The notes: generated from the sequence alone by a model not told the origin. Positions 7,694 through 18,738 are shown, counted from the first letter of the stretch. The stretch: 64,000 bases of DNA from Saccharopolyspora sp. SCSIO 74807 (GCF_037023755.1 NZ_CP146100.1:62001-126000), one strand, 5' to 3'. Numbers and translations are program-made.

Positions 7694-9076
7694 GTGCCAA
7701 GCAAAGACGCTGCGCCCGAGGCCGCCGGTGCACCGCCGAAGAAGCGGGACCGCACGCACTACCTCTACATCTTCGTCATCGTGGCGGTGCTGGCCGGCAT
7801 CGCGGTCGGGTTCGCCTTCCCCGACTTCGCGACCTCGCTGAAACCACTGGGCACCGGCTTCGTCAACCTGATCAAGATGATGATCTCGCCGGTCATCTTC
7901 TGCACCATCGTGCTCGGCGTCGGCGGAGTCCGGCAGGCCGCGAAGGTCGGCAAGGTCGGCGGCCTCGCGCTGGGCTACTTCCTCGTGATGTCCCTGGTCG
8001 CCCTCGTGATCGGGCTGCTGGTCGGCAACGTGCTGCACCCCGGTGAAGGTCTGCAGCTCACCGAGGAGATGCGCACCAGCGGCCAAGGCCAGCTCTCCGG
8101 CGGCGGTGAAGCCGAAGGACTCAGCGGCTTCCTGCTCGGCATCATCCCGAACACGCTGGTCTCCTCCCTCACCGAAGGTGAAGTGCTGCAGACGCTGCTG
8201 GTGGCGCTGCTCGCCGGGTTCGCCCTGCAAGCCCTCGGGGACAAGGGCACCCCGATCCTGAACGGCATCGAGCACATCCAGCGGCTCGTGTTCAAGATCC
8301 TCGCGATGGTGATGTGGGTCGCGCCGATCGGCGCGTTCGGCGCCATCGCCGCCGTGGTCGGCGCCACCGGCGTGGACGCGCTCAAGGGCCTCGGCATCAT
8401 CATGCTCGGCTTCTACACGACCTGCGTGCTGTTCGTGTTCGTCGTCCTCGGCCCGCTGCTGTGGGCGTTCGCGCGGGTCAACGTGTTCCGGCTGCTCGCC
8501 TACCTGGGCCGGGAGTTCCTGCTGATCCTGTCCACCTCCTCCTCGGAGGCGGCGCTGCCGCGGCTGATCGCGAAGCTGGAACACCTCGGCGTGAGCAAGC
8601 CCGTCGTCGGCATCACCGTGCCCACCGGGTACTCGTTCAACCTCGACGGCACCGCGATCTACCTGACGATGGCCTCGCTGTTCATCGCCTCCGCGATGGG
8701 CGAACCGCTGGCGCTCGGCGAGCAGGTCTCGCTGCTGATCTTCATGGTGATCGCCTCGAAGGGCGCGGCAGGCGTCAGCGGCGCCGGCCTGGCCACGCTC
8801 GCGGGCGGGCTGCAGTCGCACCGGCCCGAACTGGTCGACGGCGTCGGCCTCATCGTCGGCATCGACCGGTTCATGTCGGAGGCCCGCGCGCTGACCAACT
8901 TCGCGGGCAACGCGATCGCCACCGTGATCATCGGCTCCTGGACCAAGGAGATCGACCGGGAGCAGATGCAGCGGGTGTTCGCCAAGGAAGACCCGTTCAA
9001 CGAGCAGAGCTTCGTCGACGAGGAGGAGTCGACCGAGCAGGCAGCGGACAAGCAGCCCGCCACCACCGCACACTGA
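7694..9076 (+). CDS. dctA: Dicarboxylate:cation symporter, DctA type (SDF family)
   Basis: Protein of 460 residues. The charged N terminus is followed by about eight hydrophobic segments and the re-entrant serine-rich hairpin STSSSEAALPRL. Further family motifs are GTGFVNLIKMMISPVIFCTIVLG, VPTGYSFNLDGTAIY and the C-terminal DRFMSEARALTNFAGN, where the Arg/Asn residues bind substrate and cation. These place it with DctA/GltP carriers importing succinate, fumarate or malate with H+ or Na+. GTG 7694 has AGGAG 8 nt upstream. It is divergent from a CitA/DcuS-like kinase, supporting dicarboxylates rather than glutamate. A small hairpin (9082-9100) follows 5 bp after the stop, between it and the next gene. 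Confidence 0.9.
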   Translation: MPSKDAAPEAAGAPPKKRDRTHYLYIFVIVAVLAGIAVGFAFPDFATSLKPLGTGFVNLIKMMISPVIFCTIVLGVGGVRQAAKVGKVGGLALGYFLVMSLVALVIGLLVGNVLHPGEGLQLTEEMRTSGQGQLSGGGEAEGLSGFLLGIIPNTLVSSLTEGEVLQTLLVALLAGFALQALGDKGTPILNGIEHIQRLVFKILAMVMWVAPIGAFGAIAAVVGATGVDALKGLGIIMLGFYTTCVLFVFVVLGPLLWAFARVNVFRLLAYLGREFLLILSTSSSEAALPRLIAKLEHLGVSKPVVGITVPTGYSFNLDGTAIYLTMASLFIASAMGEPLALGEQVSLLIFMVIASKGAAGVSGAGLATLAGGLQSHRPELVDGVGLIVGIDRFMSEARALTNFAGNAIATVIIGSWTKEIDREQMQRVFAKEDPFNEQSFVDEEESTEQAADKQPATTAH

Positions 9077-9119
9077 TGCGCGCGCGGTGCGGTACCGCGC
9101 CGGGACAGATGGGAAGAAG

Positions 9120-10040
9120 ATGCACCGAGCAGTGCTGAGCTTGCTGATCGTTCTCGGCGCGGTCACCGCCACCGCCGCGCCCGCGCACGCGCACGCGGAT
9201 CGCCCGCCGCGCACCGGATGCGGCAGCGCATCCCCGGTCGAACCGGGCGTCACCACGAGCCGGACGGTCTTATCCGGCGGGCGGACCCGCGAATACCTGG
9301 TGCACGTACCGGAGAACTACCACCCGGACCGTCCGCTGCCGGTCGTGCTGTCCTTCCACGGGCACACTCGCAGCGCCGAATACCAAGAAGCGCTGACCGG
9401 GTTCTCCGAGCTGGACACCATCGCGGTCTACCCGCAGGGCCTGGTCGGCACCGACGGGGAAACGGCGTGGCAGGGCGCTCCCTACTCGGCCGACGCCGAC
9501 GACGTGCGGTTCACCGGCGACGTGCTGGACCAAGTGGAACGCGGACTGTGCGTCGATTCGAGGCGGATCTACGCCGCCGGGAAGTCCAACGGCGGCGGAT
9601 TCACCGAAATGCTCGCTTGCCGCCTCGGGCACCGCATCGCCGCGTTCGCGCCCGTCGCCGGCGCCTACTACCCGCAGAGCGGCAAGTGCGCGCCGACCGA
9701 ACCGGTACCGATGATCTCGTTCCACGGCACGGCCGACGACACCATCCCCTACGAAGGAGATCCATCGCGGGGGCTGCCATCGATCCCCGACTGGCTCGCC
9801 GAGTGGGCAGAGCGGGACGAATGCTTCTCGGAGCCGATCACGGATCGACCGCGGCAGGAAGTGACCAGGCAGCGCTGGGTCGGATGCGCCGGGCGAGGCG
9901 CACTCGAGCACTACCGCATCGACGGGCTCGGGCACGACTGGCCGAGCCGATCCGCGAACCCGGACTCCGAACGCCCCACCGTGCTCGAGGCGACCCCGAT
10001 CATCTGGAAGTTCTTCCAGCGGCACCCGCTGCACACCTGA
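9120..10040 (+). CDS. Secreted esterase, PHB depolymerase / LpqC-like family
   Basis: 306 residues from ATG 9120 (GGAAG upstream); an in-frame start at 9087 would bury the signal peptide. The leader (MHRAVLSLLIVLGAVTATA) is probably cleaved after AHA near residue 26. The alpha/beta-hydrolase core shows oxyanion segment LSFHGHTRS, nucleophile GKSNGGG, Asp in FHGTADDTIPY and His in GLGHDWPS. This order fits the esterase/PHB depolymerase family that includes feruloyl and acetyl-xylan esterases. Six cysteines probably form disulfides. It lies 43 bp behind dctA and may be partly cotranscribed. It converges on the his operon. Whether the substrate is a polymer or a plant-wall ester is not visible. 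Confidence 0.8.
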   Translation: MHRAVLSLLIVLGAVTATAAPAHAHADRPPRTGCGSASPVEPGVTTSRTVLSGGRTREYLVHVPENYHPDRPLPVVLSFHGHTRSAEYQEALTGFSELDTIAVYPQGLVGTDGETAWQGAPYSADADDVRFTGDVLDQVERGLCVDSRRIYAAGKSNGGGFTEMLACRLGHRIAAFAPVAGAYYPQSGKCAPTEPVPMISFHGTADDTIPYEGDPSRGLPSIPDWLAEWAERDECFSEPITDRPRQEVTRQRWVGCAGRGALEHYRIDGLGHDWPSRSANPDSERPTVLEATPIIWKFFQRHPLHT

Positions 10041-10071
10041 AACTTCGCCTGGCAGTAACAGCAGCTGGCAG

Positions 10072-10217
10072 TCACAGCAGCCAGGCGACCCCACCTGCGG
10101 CGGCGAGCACGGCCAGCACGGCCAGCACCGCCGCCATCACCTTGGCCGTCTTCCACATCGCGGCGACACCGCCGGCGAGGAAACCCGCCACGGCGAACAG
10201 GACCAGCGGTGCGAAGT

Positions 10218-10221
<4 letters not shown>
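10072..10221 (-). CDS. Small two-helix membrane protein at the end of the his operon
   Basis: A 49-residue frame starts at GTG 10221 and overlaps the hisB stop as GTGA, so it is probably translated by coupling. It reads as two hydrophobic helices ([20 protein letters not shown] and a Val/Leu/Ala repeat [11 protein letters not shown]) joined by WKTAKV. The codon periodicity matches its neighbours. It ends 32 bp from the convergent esterase stop. No known function is recognised; its conserved-looking position after hisB, where hisH usually stands, is the main clue. Confidence 0.65.
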
Positions 10222-11989
<1,768 letters not shown>

Positions 11990-13318
11990 TCAGCGGTCGA
12001 GTCCGGACGGGAAGCGGGCCGCGACGGCCTGCCCGTGCGCGGGCAGGTCCTCGGCGTCGGCGAGCGCGACGACCTTGCCCGCGACGTCCCGCAACGCCTG
12101 CTCGCTGTAGGAGACCACGTGGATGCCGCGCAGAAAGCTCTGCACGCTGAGACCCGAGGAATGCCGTGCGCACCCACCGGTCGGCAGCACGTGGTTGGAA
12201 CCCGCGCAGTAGTCGCCCAGCGACACCGGCGCGTGCGGTCCGACGAAGATCGCCCCGGCGTTGCGCACCCGCGCGGCCACCGCATCCGCGTCGGCGGTCT
12301 GGACCTCCAAGTGCTCGGCGGCGTAAGCGTCCACCACCCGCACGCCGTCTCCCAGCGTGCTCACCAGCACGCATCCCGACTGGTCACCGGTGAGCGCGGT
12401 GCGGATGCGCTCTTGATGCCGGGTCATCGGCACCTGGCCGTCCAGCTCGGCGTCGACGGCGTCCGCGAGTTCCGCCGAGGTCGTGACCAGCACGCTGGCC
12501 GCGAGCGTGTCGTGCTCGGCCTGGCTGATCAGGTCGGCGGCCACGTGCGCCGGGTCGGCGGTGTCGTCGGCCAGCACCGCGATCTCGGTCGGGCCGGCTT
12601 CGGCGTCGATGCCGATGATGCTGCGCAGGTGCCTCTTGGCGGCGGTGACGTAGACGTTGCCGGGGCCGGTGACCAGATCCGCTGGGGCGAGTTCGGCACC
12701 GTCGGTGTCCGCTGCGCCGTACGCCAGCAGCGCCACGGCCTGCGCGCCACCGACCGCCCACACCTCGTCGACCCCGAGCAGTTCCGCGGCCGCCAGGATC
12801 GTCGGGTGCGGCAGGCCGTCGAAAGCCTCCTGCGGCGGTGAGCAGACCACCAGCGACTCCACGCCGGCGGTCTGCGCGGGCACCACGTTCATCACAACGC
12901 TCGACGGGTACACCGCCAGCCCACCCGGCGCGTACAGCCCGACCCGGGACACCGGAACCCACCGCTCGGTGACCGTGCCGCCCGGCACGACCTGCGTCGT
13001 CACGTCGGTGCGACGCTGATCGTGGTGCACTCGGCGAGCGCGGTCGATGGACTCCTCGAGCGCCACCCGCACCTCGGGGTCCAGCTCGTCGAGCGCCCTG
13101 GTGAGTTCGGCTGCGGGTACCCGGACCTGCTTGGGCCGGACCGAGTCGAAGCGCTCCGTGTGCTCCAGCACCGCCTCCACACCGCGGTCCCGCACCGATT
13201 CGATCACCGGCCGCACCCGGTGCAGCACGTGCTCCACGTCCGTCTCCGCGCGCGGCAGCTTGGTGCGCAATTCGGCGGTGGACGGAACTCGACCGCGCAG
13301 GTCGGTACGGGTGAGCAT
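11990..13318 (-). CDS. hisD: Histidinol dehydrogenase
   Basis: 442 residues from ATG 13318, preceded by AAGGA; the open frame runs on to 13477 but that part is promoter region. The enzyme oxidises histidinol to histidine in two NAD-dependent steps using zinc. Family motifs seen are [43 protein letters not shown], the conserved [14 protein letters not shown] and [23 protein letters not shown]. It heads the operon hisD-hisC-hisB-small membrane protein. hisH, hisA and hisF are not adjacent as they are in many actinomycetes. Confidence 0.97.
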   Translation of the reverse strand: MLTRTDLRGRVPSTAELRTKLPRAETDVEHVLHRVRPVIESVRDRGVEAVLEHTERFDSVRPKQVRVPAAELTRALDELDPEVRVALEESIDRARRVHHDQRRTDVTTQVVPGGTVTERWVPVSRVGLYAPGGLAVYPSSVVMNVVPAQTAGVESLVVCSPPQEAFDGLPHPTILAAAELLGVDEVWAVGGAQAVALLAYGAADTDGAELAPADLVTGPGNVYVTAAKRHLRSIIGIDAEAGPTEIAVLADDTADPAHVAADLISQAEHDTLAASVLVTTSAELADAVDAELDGQVPMTRHQERIRTALTGDQSGCVLVSTLGDGVRVVDAYAAEHLEVQTADADAVAARVRNAGAIFVGPHAPVSLGDYCAGSNHVLPTGGCARHSSGLSVQSFLRGIHVVSYSEQALRDVAGKVVALADAEDLPAHGQAVAARFPSGLDR

Positions 13319-13434
13319 GAGCGTCCTTTCGACTCGGGTGACGCTGCCACCAGGGTAATCGGCCCGGACCGGGGCGTCCGATGCGCATGGTGCGGCGAAT
13401 GGGAAAACGGTGAGCAACTCCTTGCGACGTAAGT

Positions 13435-13480
13435 CGGTTGCCAACCGGTCCGCTACTCGGGGAACCTCATTGATCACAAT
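13435..13480. promoter_or_regulatory. Two short palindromes in the hisD/carboxypeptidase divergent region
   Basis: CGGTTG-C-CAACCG (13435-13447) and ATTG-N4-CAAT (13469-13480) lie between the divergent starts of hisD (13318) and the carboxypeptidase (13502). Either could be an operator, but no regulator is identified and chance occurrence of such short dyads is possible. Confidence 0.25.
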
Positions 13481-13501
13481 CAGTGCTCGATCGGAGGCCC
13501 G

Positions 13502-14755
13502 ATGTCCAGCGCACGGCGCAGAGCAGCAGCGGTGGCGGCCACCGCGTCCCTGGTACTGCTACTACCGGCCCAGGCGGGGGTGGCCGCGCCAGGCGGCACC
13601 GCCCAGCCCGGCGGAGCGGCCGTTTACACGGTGCCCGACACCGACAGCCGCATCCGCACCGACCTGAACGCCTCCGGAGCCCAAGTGCTCGGGGTGCAGG
13701 ACGGTGCGGCCACCATCGAGGCCACCGGCGAAGAGGCTGCGCAGCTGCGCGAACGCGGCCTGGCACTGCACCTGCAGGCCGCCAACGCCGAAGTGCTCGC
13801 GCAGCGCAACGCCAAGGCGGGGGCGCGGGACTTCCCACCCGGCGACGAGGCGTACCACAACTACGACGAGATGGTCGCCGAGCTGGGCAAGGCCGCCGCC
13901 GACCATCCCGACCTGGCCGCTCAGTCGAGCATCGGCAAGAGCTTCGAGGGCCGGGACATCCCCGTGCTCAAGATCAGCGACAACGTGGCGCAGGACGAGG
14001 ACGAGCCCGAGGTCCTGTTCGACTGCAACCAGCACGCGCGCGAACACCTGACCACCGAGATGTGCCTGCGCGTGGTCAACCGGCTCACCGACAACTACGA
14101 CGACCCGGCCGTCAAGGACATGGTGGACAACCGGGAGATCTGGGTGATCCCGTCGGTGAACGTCGACGGCTCGACCTACGACGTGGAGTCCGGGCAGTAC
14201 CAGGGCTGGCGGAAGAACCGCCAGGACACCGGTACCGACCTCAACCGCAACTGGGGTTACAAGTGGGGTTGCTGCGGCGGCGCCAGCGACGATCCGCAGG
14301 ACGAGACCTACCGGGGCAGCGCCCCGTTCTCCGCGCCGGAAACGGCCGCGATCGCCGAGTTCATCGATTCCCGCGTGGTCGGGGGCGAGCAGCAGATCAA
14401 GTCCGCGATCGATTTCCACACCTTCTCGGAGCTGGTGCTCTGGCCGTTCGGGCACACCCCGGACGACGTCACCGAGGGCATGACCCAGCAGGAGCACGAC
14501 CGCTTCGAGCGGGTCGGCAAGGAGATCGCCGGGACGAACGGTTACACCCCGCAGCAGTCCAGCGATCTGTACACCACCGACGGCGACAGCCTGGATTGGA
14601 TGTGGGGCAAGCACAAGATCCTCGCGTTCACGTTGGAGATGTACCCCTCCAGCGGTGGCATCGACGGGTTCTACCCGCCGGGTGACGTGATCGATCGGGA
14701 AACGGCCCGCAACGACGCGGCCGTGGACATCGTGATCCGGGAAGCCGGCGCCTGA
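13502..14755 (+). CDS. Secreted zinc carboxypeptidase (M14 family)
   Basis: Preproprotein of 417 residues, ATG 13502 with GGAGG upstream. A signal peptide (basic start, [14 protein letters not shown]) is followed by a propeptide of about 90 residues. The catalytic domain holds the M14 zinc site: [14 protein letters not shown] supplies His and Glu, and [10 protein letters not shown] supplies the third ligand. The substrate arginine/asparagine motif [10 protein letters not shown] and the catalytic Glu in [11 protein letters not shown] are intact. It should remove C-terminal residues from extracellular peptides, like carboxypeptidase T. Specificity is not deducible with confidence. A perfect 10-bp hairpin follows the stop. 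It is transcribed alone, divergent from the his operon. Confidence 0.9.
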   Translation: MSSARRRAAAVAATASLVLLLPAQAGVAAPGGTAQPGGAAVYTVPDTDSRIRTDLNASGAQVLGVQDGAATIEATGEEAAQLRERGLALHLQAANAEVLAQRNAKAGARDFPPGDEAYHNYDEMVAELGKAAADHPDLAAQSSIGKSFEGRDIPVLKISDNVAQDEDEPEVLFDCNQHAREHLTTEMCLRVVNRLTDNYDDPAVKDMVDNREIWVIPSVNVDGSTYDVESGQYQGWRKNRQDTGTDLNRNWGYKWGCCGGASDDPQDETYRGSAPFSAPETAAIAEFIDSRVVGGEQQIKSAIDFHTFSELVLWPFGHTPDDVTEGMTQQEHDRFERVGKEIAGTNGYTPQQSSDLYTTDGDSLDWMWGKHKILAFTLEMYPSSGGIDGFYPPGDVIDRETARNDAAVDIVIREAGA

Positions 14756-14774
14756 GCTGTTCCCACCCCCGACC

Positions 14775-14807
14775 GGCGGGCCGTTCGCCAGTTGCGCACG
14801 GCCCGCC
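14775..14807 (+). terminator. Hairpin terminator after the carboxypeptidase
   Basis: GGCGGGCCGT (14775-14784) pairs perfectly with ACGGCCCGCC (14798-14807) around a 13-nt loop, 20 bp after the stop codon. Confidence 0.65.
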
Positions 14808-14871
14808 CTCGGCCGTCGCCGGGTCGCTACGATCGCCGGGTTCGCGCCCGCGGTAGGCGAGGAGGCCGGCG

Positions 14872-15708
14872 ATCGGCAGCGATGACGAGATTCTCGAGAG
14901 GCTGGCCGACATCCAGGGCGAACCTGATCTGCAGCGGCCGAACGCGGCGCGCATGTACGACTACTTCCTCGGCGGAACGCAGAACTTCCCCGCTGACCGG
15001 GTCGCCGCGCAGCGACAGCTGGGTCTGCTGCCCGCCACTCGCGTCGGGGTCCGCGAGAACCGCGCTTTCCTGCGACGGGTGGTGCGGCATTGCATCGGAC
15101 GCGGCATCCGCCAGTTCCTCGACTTGGGTTCCGGCATCCCCACTGCGGGGAACGTGCACGAGGTGGCGCTTCGCGACGCACCGGATTCCGTGATCGCCTA
15201 CGTGGACCACGAACCCGTGGCCGTGGCGCACGGGCTTCGGCTGCTGCATGGCGAACCGAACGTCACCGTCACCCAGGCCGATCTGGCCGAGCCGCGGGAC
15301 GTGCTGTCCGCCGCCGGCGTGCGCGGATTGCTGGACTTCGACCGGCCGATCGCCGTACTCGCGCTCTCGGTGCTGCATTTCGTGCCGGACGAGTCGGATC
15401 CTGCCGGGATTCTCGCGACTTACCGGCGTTCCTGCGCCCCGGGCAGCGTGCTGGCGATCAGCCACGCTTCCGGCGCGGGCCTGACGACCACCCAGGTCAC
15501 CGAGGGACTGCGCATCTACGACGAAACGCCGACTCCGCTGACGCTGCGCCCCGCCGACCGCGTGGACGAGTTGCTGGCCGGTTGGTCGGTCGTTTCGCCT
15601 GGCGTGGTCCCGGTCGTGGACTGGCGACCGGAGCACCAGGTCGACCCGGACGTTCGCGAGGCCGTCGGCAACGGCTGGGCCGCGGTGGCGGTGGCGACGG
15701 AGGCGTGA
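14872..15708 (+). CDS. SAM-dependent methyltransferase-like protein (DUF574 type), apparent ATC start
   Basis: The family begins with a conserved PxxARxYDYxLGG segment; here PNAARMYDYFLGG straddles the first ATG (14953), so that ATG is internal. Reading back in frame gives about 27 sensible residues to an in-frame stop at 14854 without any ATG, GTG or TTG. The codon ATC at 14872 sits 6 nt after a strong GGAGG (14861-14865) and is the best start candidate, giving about 278 residues. The core shows FLDLGSGIPT (SAM-binding), YVDHEPVAVAHG and ALSVLHFVPD. The family is very common in actinomycetes and its substrate is unknown. A CTG at 14902 is an alternative start. The gene lies alone after a terminator. 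Confidence 0.75.
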   Translation: MGSDDEILERLADIQGEPDLQRPNAARMYDYFLGGTQNFPADRVAAQRQLGLLPATRVGVRENRAFLRRVVRHCIGRGIRQFLDLGSGIPTAGNVHEVALRDAPDSVIAYVDHEPVAVAHGLRLLHGEPNVTVTQADLAEPRDVLSAAGVRGLLDFDRPIAVLALSVLHFVPDESDPAGILATYRRSCAPGSVLAISHASGAGLTTTQVTEGLRIYDETPTPLTLRPADRVDELLAGWSVVSPGVVPVVDWRPEHQVDPDVREAVGNGWAAVAVATEA

Positions 15709-15743
15709 CCGGGCGCGGGCGCGCCTCGGTGCCCTGGCCACTG

Positions 15744-17198
15744 TCAGTCGGTGGTCAGGTGAGGTGGTTCGTGGTGTGCCCGGTTGCCGGGCCTCGGTGT
15801 TCGCGCGGGGTCGACCCATGCGGGTGGGGTGAAGACCGGGCGTCCTTGGTGGAGCTGGATGTTCCAGTGCTGCGCGTGGATGACCGTGTGGTGATGGGCG
15901 CAGAGCATGACGAGGTTGGTCAGTGCTGTGTGGCCGCCGTCGGCCCAGTGGCGGATGTGGTGTGCTTGCGCGGTTCCGGGTGGGTGGTCGCAGCCGGGGA
16001 AGGCGCAACTGCCGTCGCGGGCGAGCAGGGCCGCACGCAGGTGTGGTGGGGCGGAGCGCTGTGCCCGGCCGACGTCGAGGGGGCGGCTTTCGCCGTCCAG
16101 CAGGACCGGCAGGATCTCGGCGTCGCAGGCGATGCGCCTGGCGTTGTCCGCGGTGATCGGCTGGCCGGTGGTGTCGATGGTGCCGCCGAATCGCGCGGCG
16201 GCGGCGTCCTCGGCGGTGCCGCGCAGCTGGTCGACGTTGATGGTCACGGCCATGTGCGGACGCTGCCCGCCGGAGCGCGGCAGGGCATCCGAGCCCAGGG
16301 AGGTCTCGAGCAGTTCGGCGAACGCGTCGGCACGGCGTTTGCTTGCCGAACGCATGTCGCGTTCGCCGGTGTTCTGTGCTCGCTCGCCGGTGTTCTGTGC
16401 TCGTGGGCCGGTGAGCGGTTCGAGCGCGGCTCGCAGCTTCGCGCCGGTTTCCCGGTCCAGTCGTCCTTTCAGCACGGTCATGCCGTCGCGTCCGGTGGTC
16501 AGCTGCAGCTCGCGGCGTTCGATCTGGTTCTGCTCCTCGCGCAGGGCACCGTCCTGGTCGAGCAGGTACCGGATGCGACGGGCCAGTACTTCCAGCTCGC
16601 GTGGTGAGAGCTTCTTCGCCTCGTCGGCGAGTAGTTCTTCGGCCTCGGCGCGCCGCTCGGCGCTGGTCCACGGCGGCAGTGCCGCAATGCCGTCCACGAT
16701 CACTTTCGCGTGGGCCAAGCTCATCTCCCGCGCCCGGAGCACGCCCGCCGTGGCAGGCAGCGACGGGGCCTGCTGGAGCCCTCCGGGCTCGGTGCGGTCG
16801 GTTACGGCTCGTGCCACGACCACTCGGGACGTCGCGTCCCCGGCATGGATGTTGAGCATCTCCCGCAGCCACACCGGCATCGAGCGCGTCCCAGCCGCGG
16901 TGTGCAGGCCGCGCTGCTCCGACTCGGCGATCTGCTCCGCCTGCCACACCAGGGCGGCGCGGATCACCGATTCGCAGTCGGCGATCCCGGCGACGAGTTC
17001 CTCGTCCGAGCGCGCGGCCGCCGCCCGATCGCGGCAACCGAGAAGTTCCTCCACAGCGGCTGCGACATCGAGGACGTCCTCCGCCTGCTGCCTTCGACCC
17101 GCGTGTGCACCGGCATCGCCGGACGACAGCACACGCCGCGGCTCGGGCACGGACTGCTCCGAGTCGCGAGGGGGCGGCACATCGACGAACGAATCCAC
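15744..17198 (-). CDS. DUF222/13E12-family protein with C-terminal HNH endonuclease domain
   Basis: Protein of 484 residues from GTG 17198. The N-terminal two thirds match the DUF222 (13E12 repeat) family, helical and charged. The C-terminal HNH module shows RDGSCAFPGCDHPP, AHHIRHWADGGHT and LVMLCAHHHTVIH, with both metal-binding Cys pairs and the catalytic His. These proteins are multicopy in actinomycete genomes and are often linked to mobile DNA. No intron or intein context is seen here. Two tandem AQNTGER units reflect a 21-bp DNA duplication (16360-16401). Weak ribosome binding site, so the exact start is uncertain. Confidence 0.88.
   Translation of the reverse strand: MDSFVDVPPPRDSEQSVPEPRRVLSSGDAGAHAGRRQQAEDVLDVAAAVEELLGCRDRAAAARSDEELVAGIADCESVIRAALVWQAEQIAESEQRGLHTAAGTRSMPVWLREMLNIHAGDATSRVVVARAVTDRTEPGGLQQAPSLPATAGVLRAREMSLAHAKVIVDGIAALPPWTSAERRAEAEELLADEAKKLSPRELEVLARRIRYLLDQDGALREEQNQIERRELQLTTGRDGMTVLKGRLDRETGAKLRAALEPLTGPRAQNTGERAQNTGERDMRSASKRRADAFAELLETSLGSDALPRSGGQRPHMAVTINVDQLRGTAEDAAAARFGGTIDTTGQPITADNARRIACDAEILPVLLDGESRPLDVGRAQRSAPPHLRAALLARDGSCAFPGCDHPPGTAQAHHIRHWADGGHTALTNLVMLCAHHHTVIHAQHWNIQLHQGRPVFTPPAWVDPARTPRPGNRAHHEPPHLTTD
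16360..16401. repeat. 21-bp in-frame tandem duplication in the HNH gene
   Basis: Units 16360-16380 and 16381-16401 differ at one base. They encode two copies of AQNTGER in the linker region of the DUF222/HNH protein, so the duplication keeps the frame. Confidence 0.85.
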
Positions 17199-17323
17199 GC
17201 CATCGAGCGTTCCAGCTCGAACACGGGTTCGTCATCACTTGATCAGGGTGTATCCACCGCAAAAAACCAAGCACACCGCAAAACCGACATCAGCGGCCGC
17301 GGAGCACTGCGACGCACTTCTCG

Positions 17324-17370
17324 CTCAGCGCTGCAGGCCACTCAGCGCTGCAAGGGCCTACTCAGCACTA
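17324..17370. repeat. Short direct repeats upstream of the HNH gene
   Basis: CTCAGCGCTGCA occurs at 17324-17335 and 17341-17352, with a degenerate third copy CTCAGCACTA at 17361-17370. Each full copy contains the palindrome CAGCGCTG. They lie between the HNH gene start and the small membrane protein stop. Function unknown. Confidence 0.6.
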
Positions 17371-17437
17371 CGCCAGTAACGGCGAGGGCGAGCCCGGAGC
17401 CTCGCCCGCGCCGGCTCGTGCGTCCGGAGGGAGCGGC

Positions 17438-17599
17438 TCAGGACAGCAGCAGAACGATCACGCCCACCACGATGCCGATCAGGACCACGACCGCCGCCGT
17501 GATCATGACGGCCCGAAGCTGCGGCTGCTGCTCCTTGGCCTCCGTCTGCGCTCGCTCGCGCCACTGCATGAACGTGGTGCCCTCGCCGCTGTCGCTCAC
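17438..17599 (-). CDS. Small single-pass membrane protein
   Basis: A 53-residue frame from GTG 17599 with GGGAG 6 nt upstream. The first 30 residues are hydrophilic and Gln/Glu-rich (WRERAQTEAKEQQPQLRA). The rest is one strong membrane helix (VVVLIGIVVGVIVLLL) ending at the C terminus, so it is a tail-anchored type protein. Good start signal and clean composition support a real gene. No family is recognised. Its neighbours give no functional hint. Confidence 0.6.
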   Translation of the reverse strand: MSDSGEGTTFMQWRERAQTEAKEQQPQLRAVMITAAVVVLIGIVVGVIVLLLS

Positions 17600-17961
17600 G
17601 TCTGTCTCCCACTCGTCGTGTGCTGCTTATGGCACCGCCCGCGGCCGTTCCGCGAACTTGTGGGCAATCACGATGCCACATCGGCGAGATCACATTAGGA
17701 CCACGTACCCGGCGGGCGGATCCAGGCAGCTCCGGCTGGTGCCCGATCGCAGCGCCGCGGCTCTGCCCGGCCGAGGCGCAGCCGGTGCTGCCGATCCGGC
17801 ACGTGGTGGAGGCGTCGAGGATGGCGGTCACGTCGCAGCAGATCAACCCGCCGGAAGACGAACCCGATCGTGGCGCGCGACTCGGGCGTGGCGCCCTCCT
17901 GCGGTGCTCGCGGAGGCAGGTGATCGCGGGGGCGGCTGCGACGTGCTCTCCGCCGCCCGGC
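17600..17961. other. Intergenic stretch with no recognised gene
   Basis: Open frames cross this region on both strands but none has a credible start, ribosome binding site or protein-like composition. It probably carries the promoter of the small membrane protein near 17610-17700. Confidence 0.5.
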
Positions 17962-18639
17962 CTAAGCAACCGGCCGCGGCAGCACCTGCACGGCGTACTC
18001 GCAGCTCAGCGCATCGCCATTGGCGGGGTCACCGAGTTCGGCACGCCACGAGCCGGCGAACTGGTCGACGGCCGGGTCCATCGGAATCGTGCCCGACAGC
18101 AGCACCGTTCCCGGCTCGGCCAAACCCCACGCACGAAGCTCACCGAGCCAATACGCCGGAGTGAGCAGCTCCGCGAGGGTGCCGTGCTGGATGCGCCGCC
18201 CGCCCGCCCAGGCGGTGAGCGTTAGTTCGTCGATCCGGTCGGCCACGTCGACCAGCCGCCACGCACGACGTCCCAGCACGTCCGGTCCGGCCTGCTTGCT
18301 CCACGCCACGCCGTGCACTTCCAGTTCCCGGTCGGTGTGGTCGCAGGCCGCGGTCAGCAGCACGTCGCGTTCGTCCGGGCCTGCGATGACCAGTGCCCAT
18401 TCCGCTTCACCGGAGGTGCGGGCGTGCTGCACCGGCACCTCGGCGACCTGCATCGCCAGGTACGGCGCGATCGGGTAGAGGCTGGGCGTGCGGGTGGGCG
18501 CGGGCACCCCCAGTTCGGCGAGTTCGGCGACGTGCGCGGCAACGTCGTCCTGGCGGCGCCCTGCGTAGCCGGCGTTGAGCAGGGTGCGGACCGGCACCTC
18601 GACGGACTCGCCGGCCACATCGAAACAAAGCGGAGACAT
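17962..18639 (-). CDS. DUF2848 family protein, putative hydrolase
   Basis: 225 residues from ATG 18639, preceded by GGGAGGG. The sequence fits the DUF2848 family, which is distantly like fumarylacetoacetate hydrolase folds: SLYPIAPYLAMQVAEVPV, SGEAEWALVIAG, CDHTDRELEVHGVAWSKQ and GTVLLSGTIPMDP. The reaction is not established. It is divergent from an MHS transporter, with a GntR-type operator between them that recurs before the nitrilase gene. An inducible catabolic step acting on an imported acid or amide is inferred. No membrane segment or signal peptide is visible. Confidence 0.75.
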   Translation of the reverse strand: MSPLCFDVAGESVEVPVRTLLNAGYAGRRQDDVAAHVAELAELGVPAPTRTPSLYPIAPYLAMQVAEVPVQHARTSGEAEWALVIAGPDERDVLLTAACDHTDRELEVHGVAWSKQAGPDVLGRRAWRLVDVADRIDELTLTAWAGGRRIQHGTLAELLTPAYWLGELRAWGLAEPGTVLLSGTIPMDPAVDQFAGSWRAELGDPANGDALSCEYAVQVLPRPVA

Positions 18640-18655
18640 CGAGCCCTCCCAATCG

Positions 18656-18672
18656 GCATACTTCTTGTATAC
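18656..18672. promoter_or_regulatory. Predicted GntR operator, site 1
   Basis: GCATAC-N5-GTATAC lies between the divergent DUF2848 and transporter genes. The same pattern GCATAY-N5-GTATAC is found at 20661-20677 in the gntR/amidase divergent region. Over 20 bp the two sites agree at 15 positions. Confidence 0.6.
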
Positions 18673-18738
18673 AGTTCGTATCACGCTTGCGGCCGCCCGC
18701 GCCGCCGATGTGACGAACCCCGTCGACAAGGAACCCGG

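Noticed and set aside
9082-9100. Terminator after dctA
   Set aside because: The stem is only 7 bp (GCGCGGT/ACCGCGC) and short of the strength of the other terminators here; mentioned with dctA but not called.
14827-17274. An 815-codon minus-strand frame across the methyltransferase and HNH genes
   Set aside because: Shadow frame of two better-supported genes; Arg/Ala-rich composition and no family motifs.
17358-17969. A 203-codon minus-strand frame in the gap before the DUF2848 gene
   Set aside because: No ribosome site, shadow-like composition, and it overlaps the small membrane protein, which has a good start signal.
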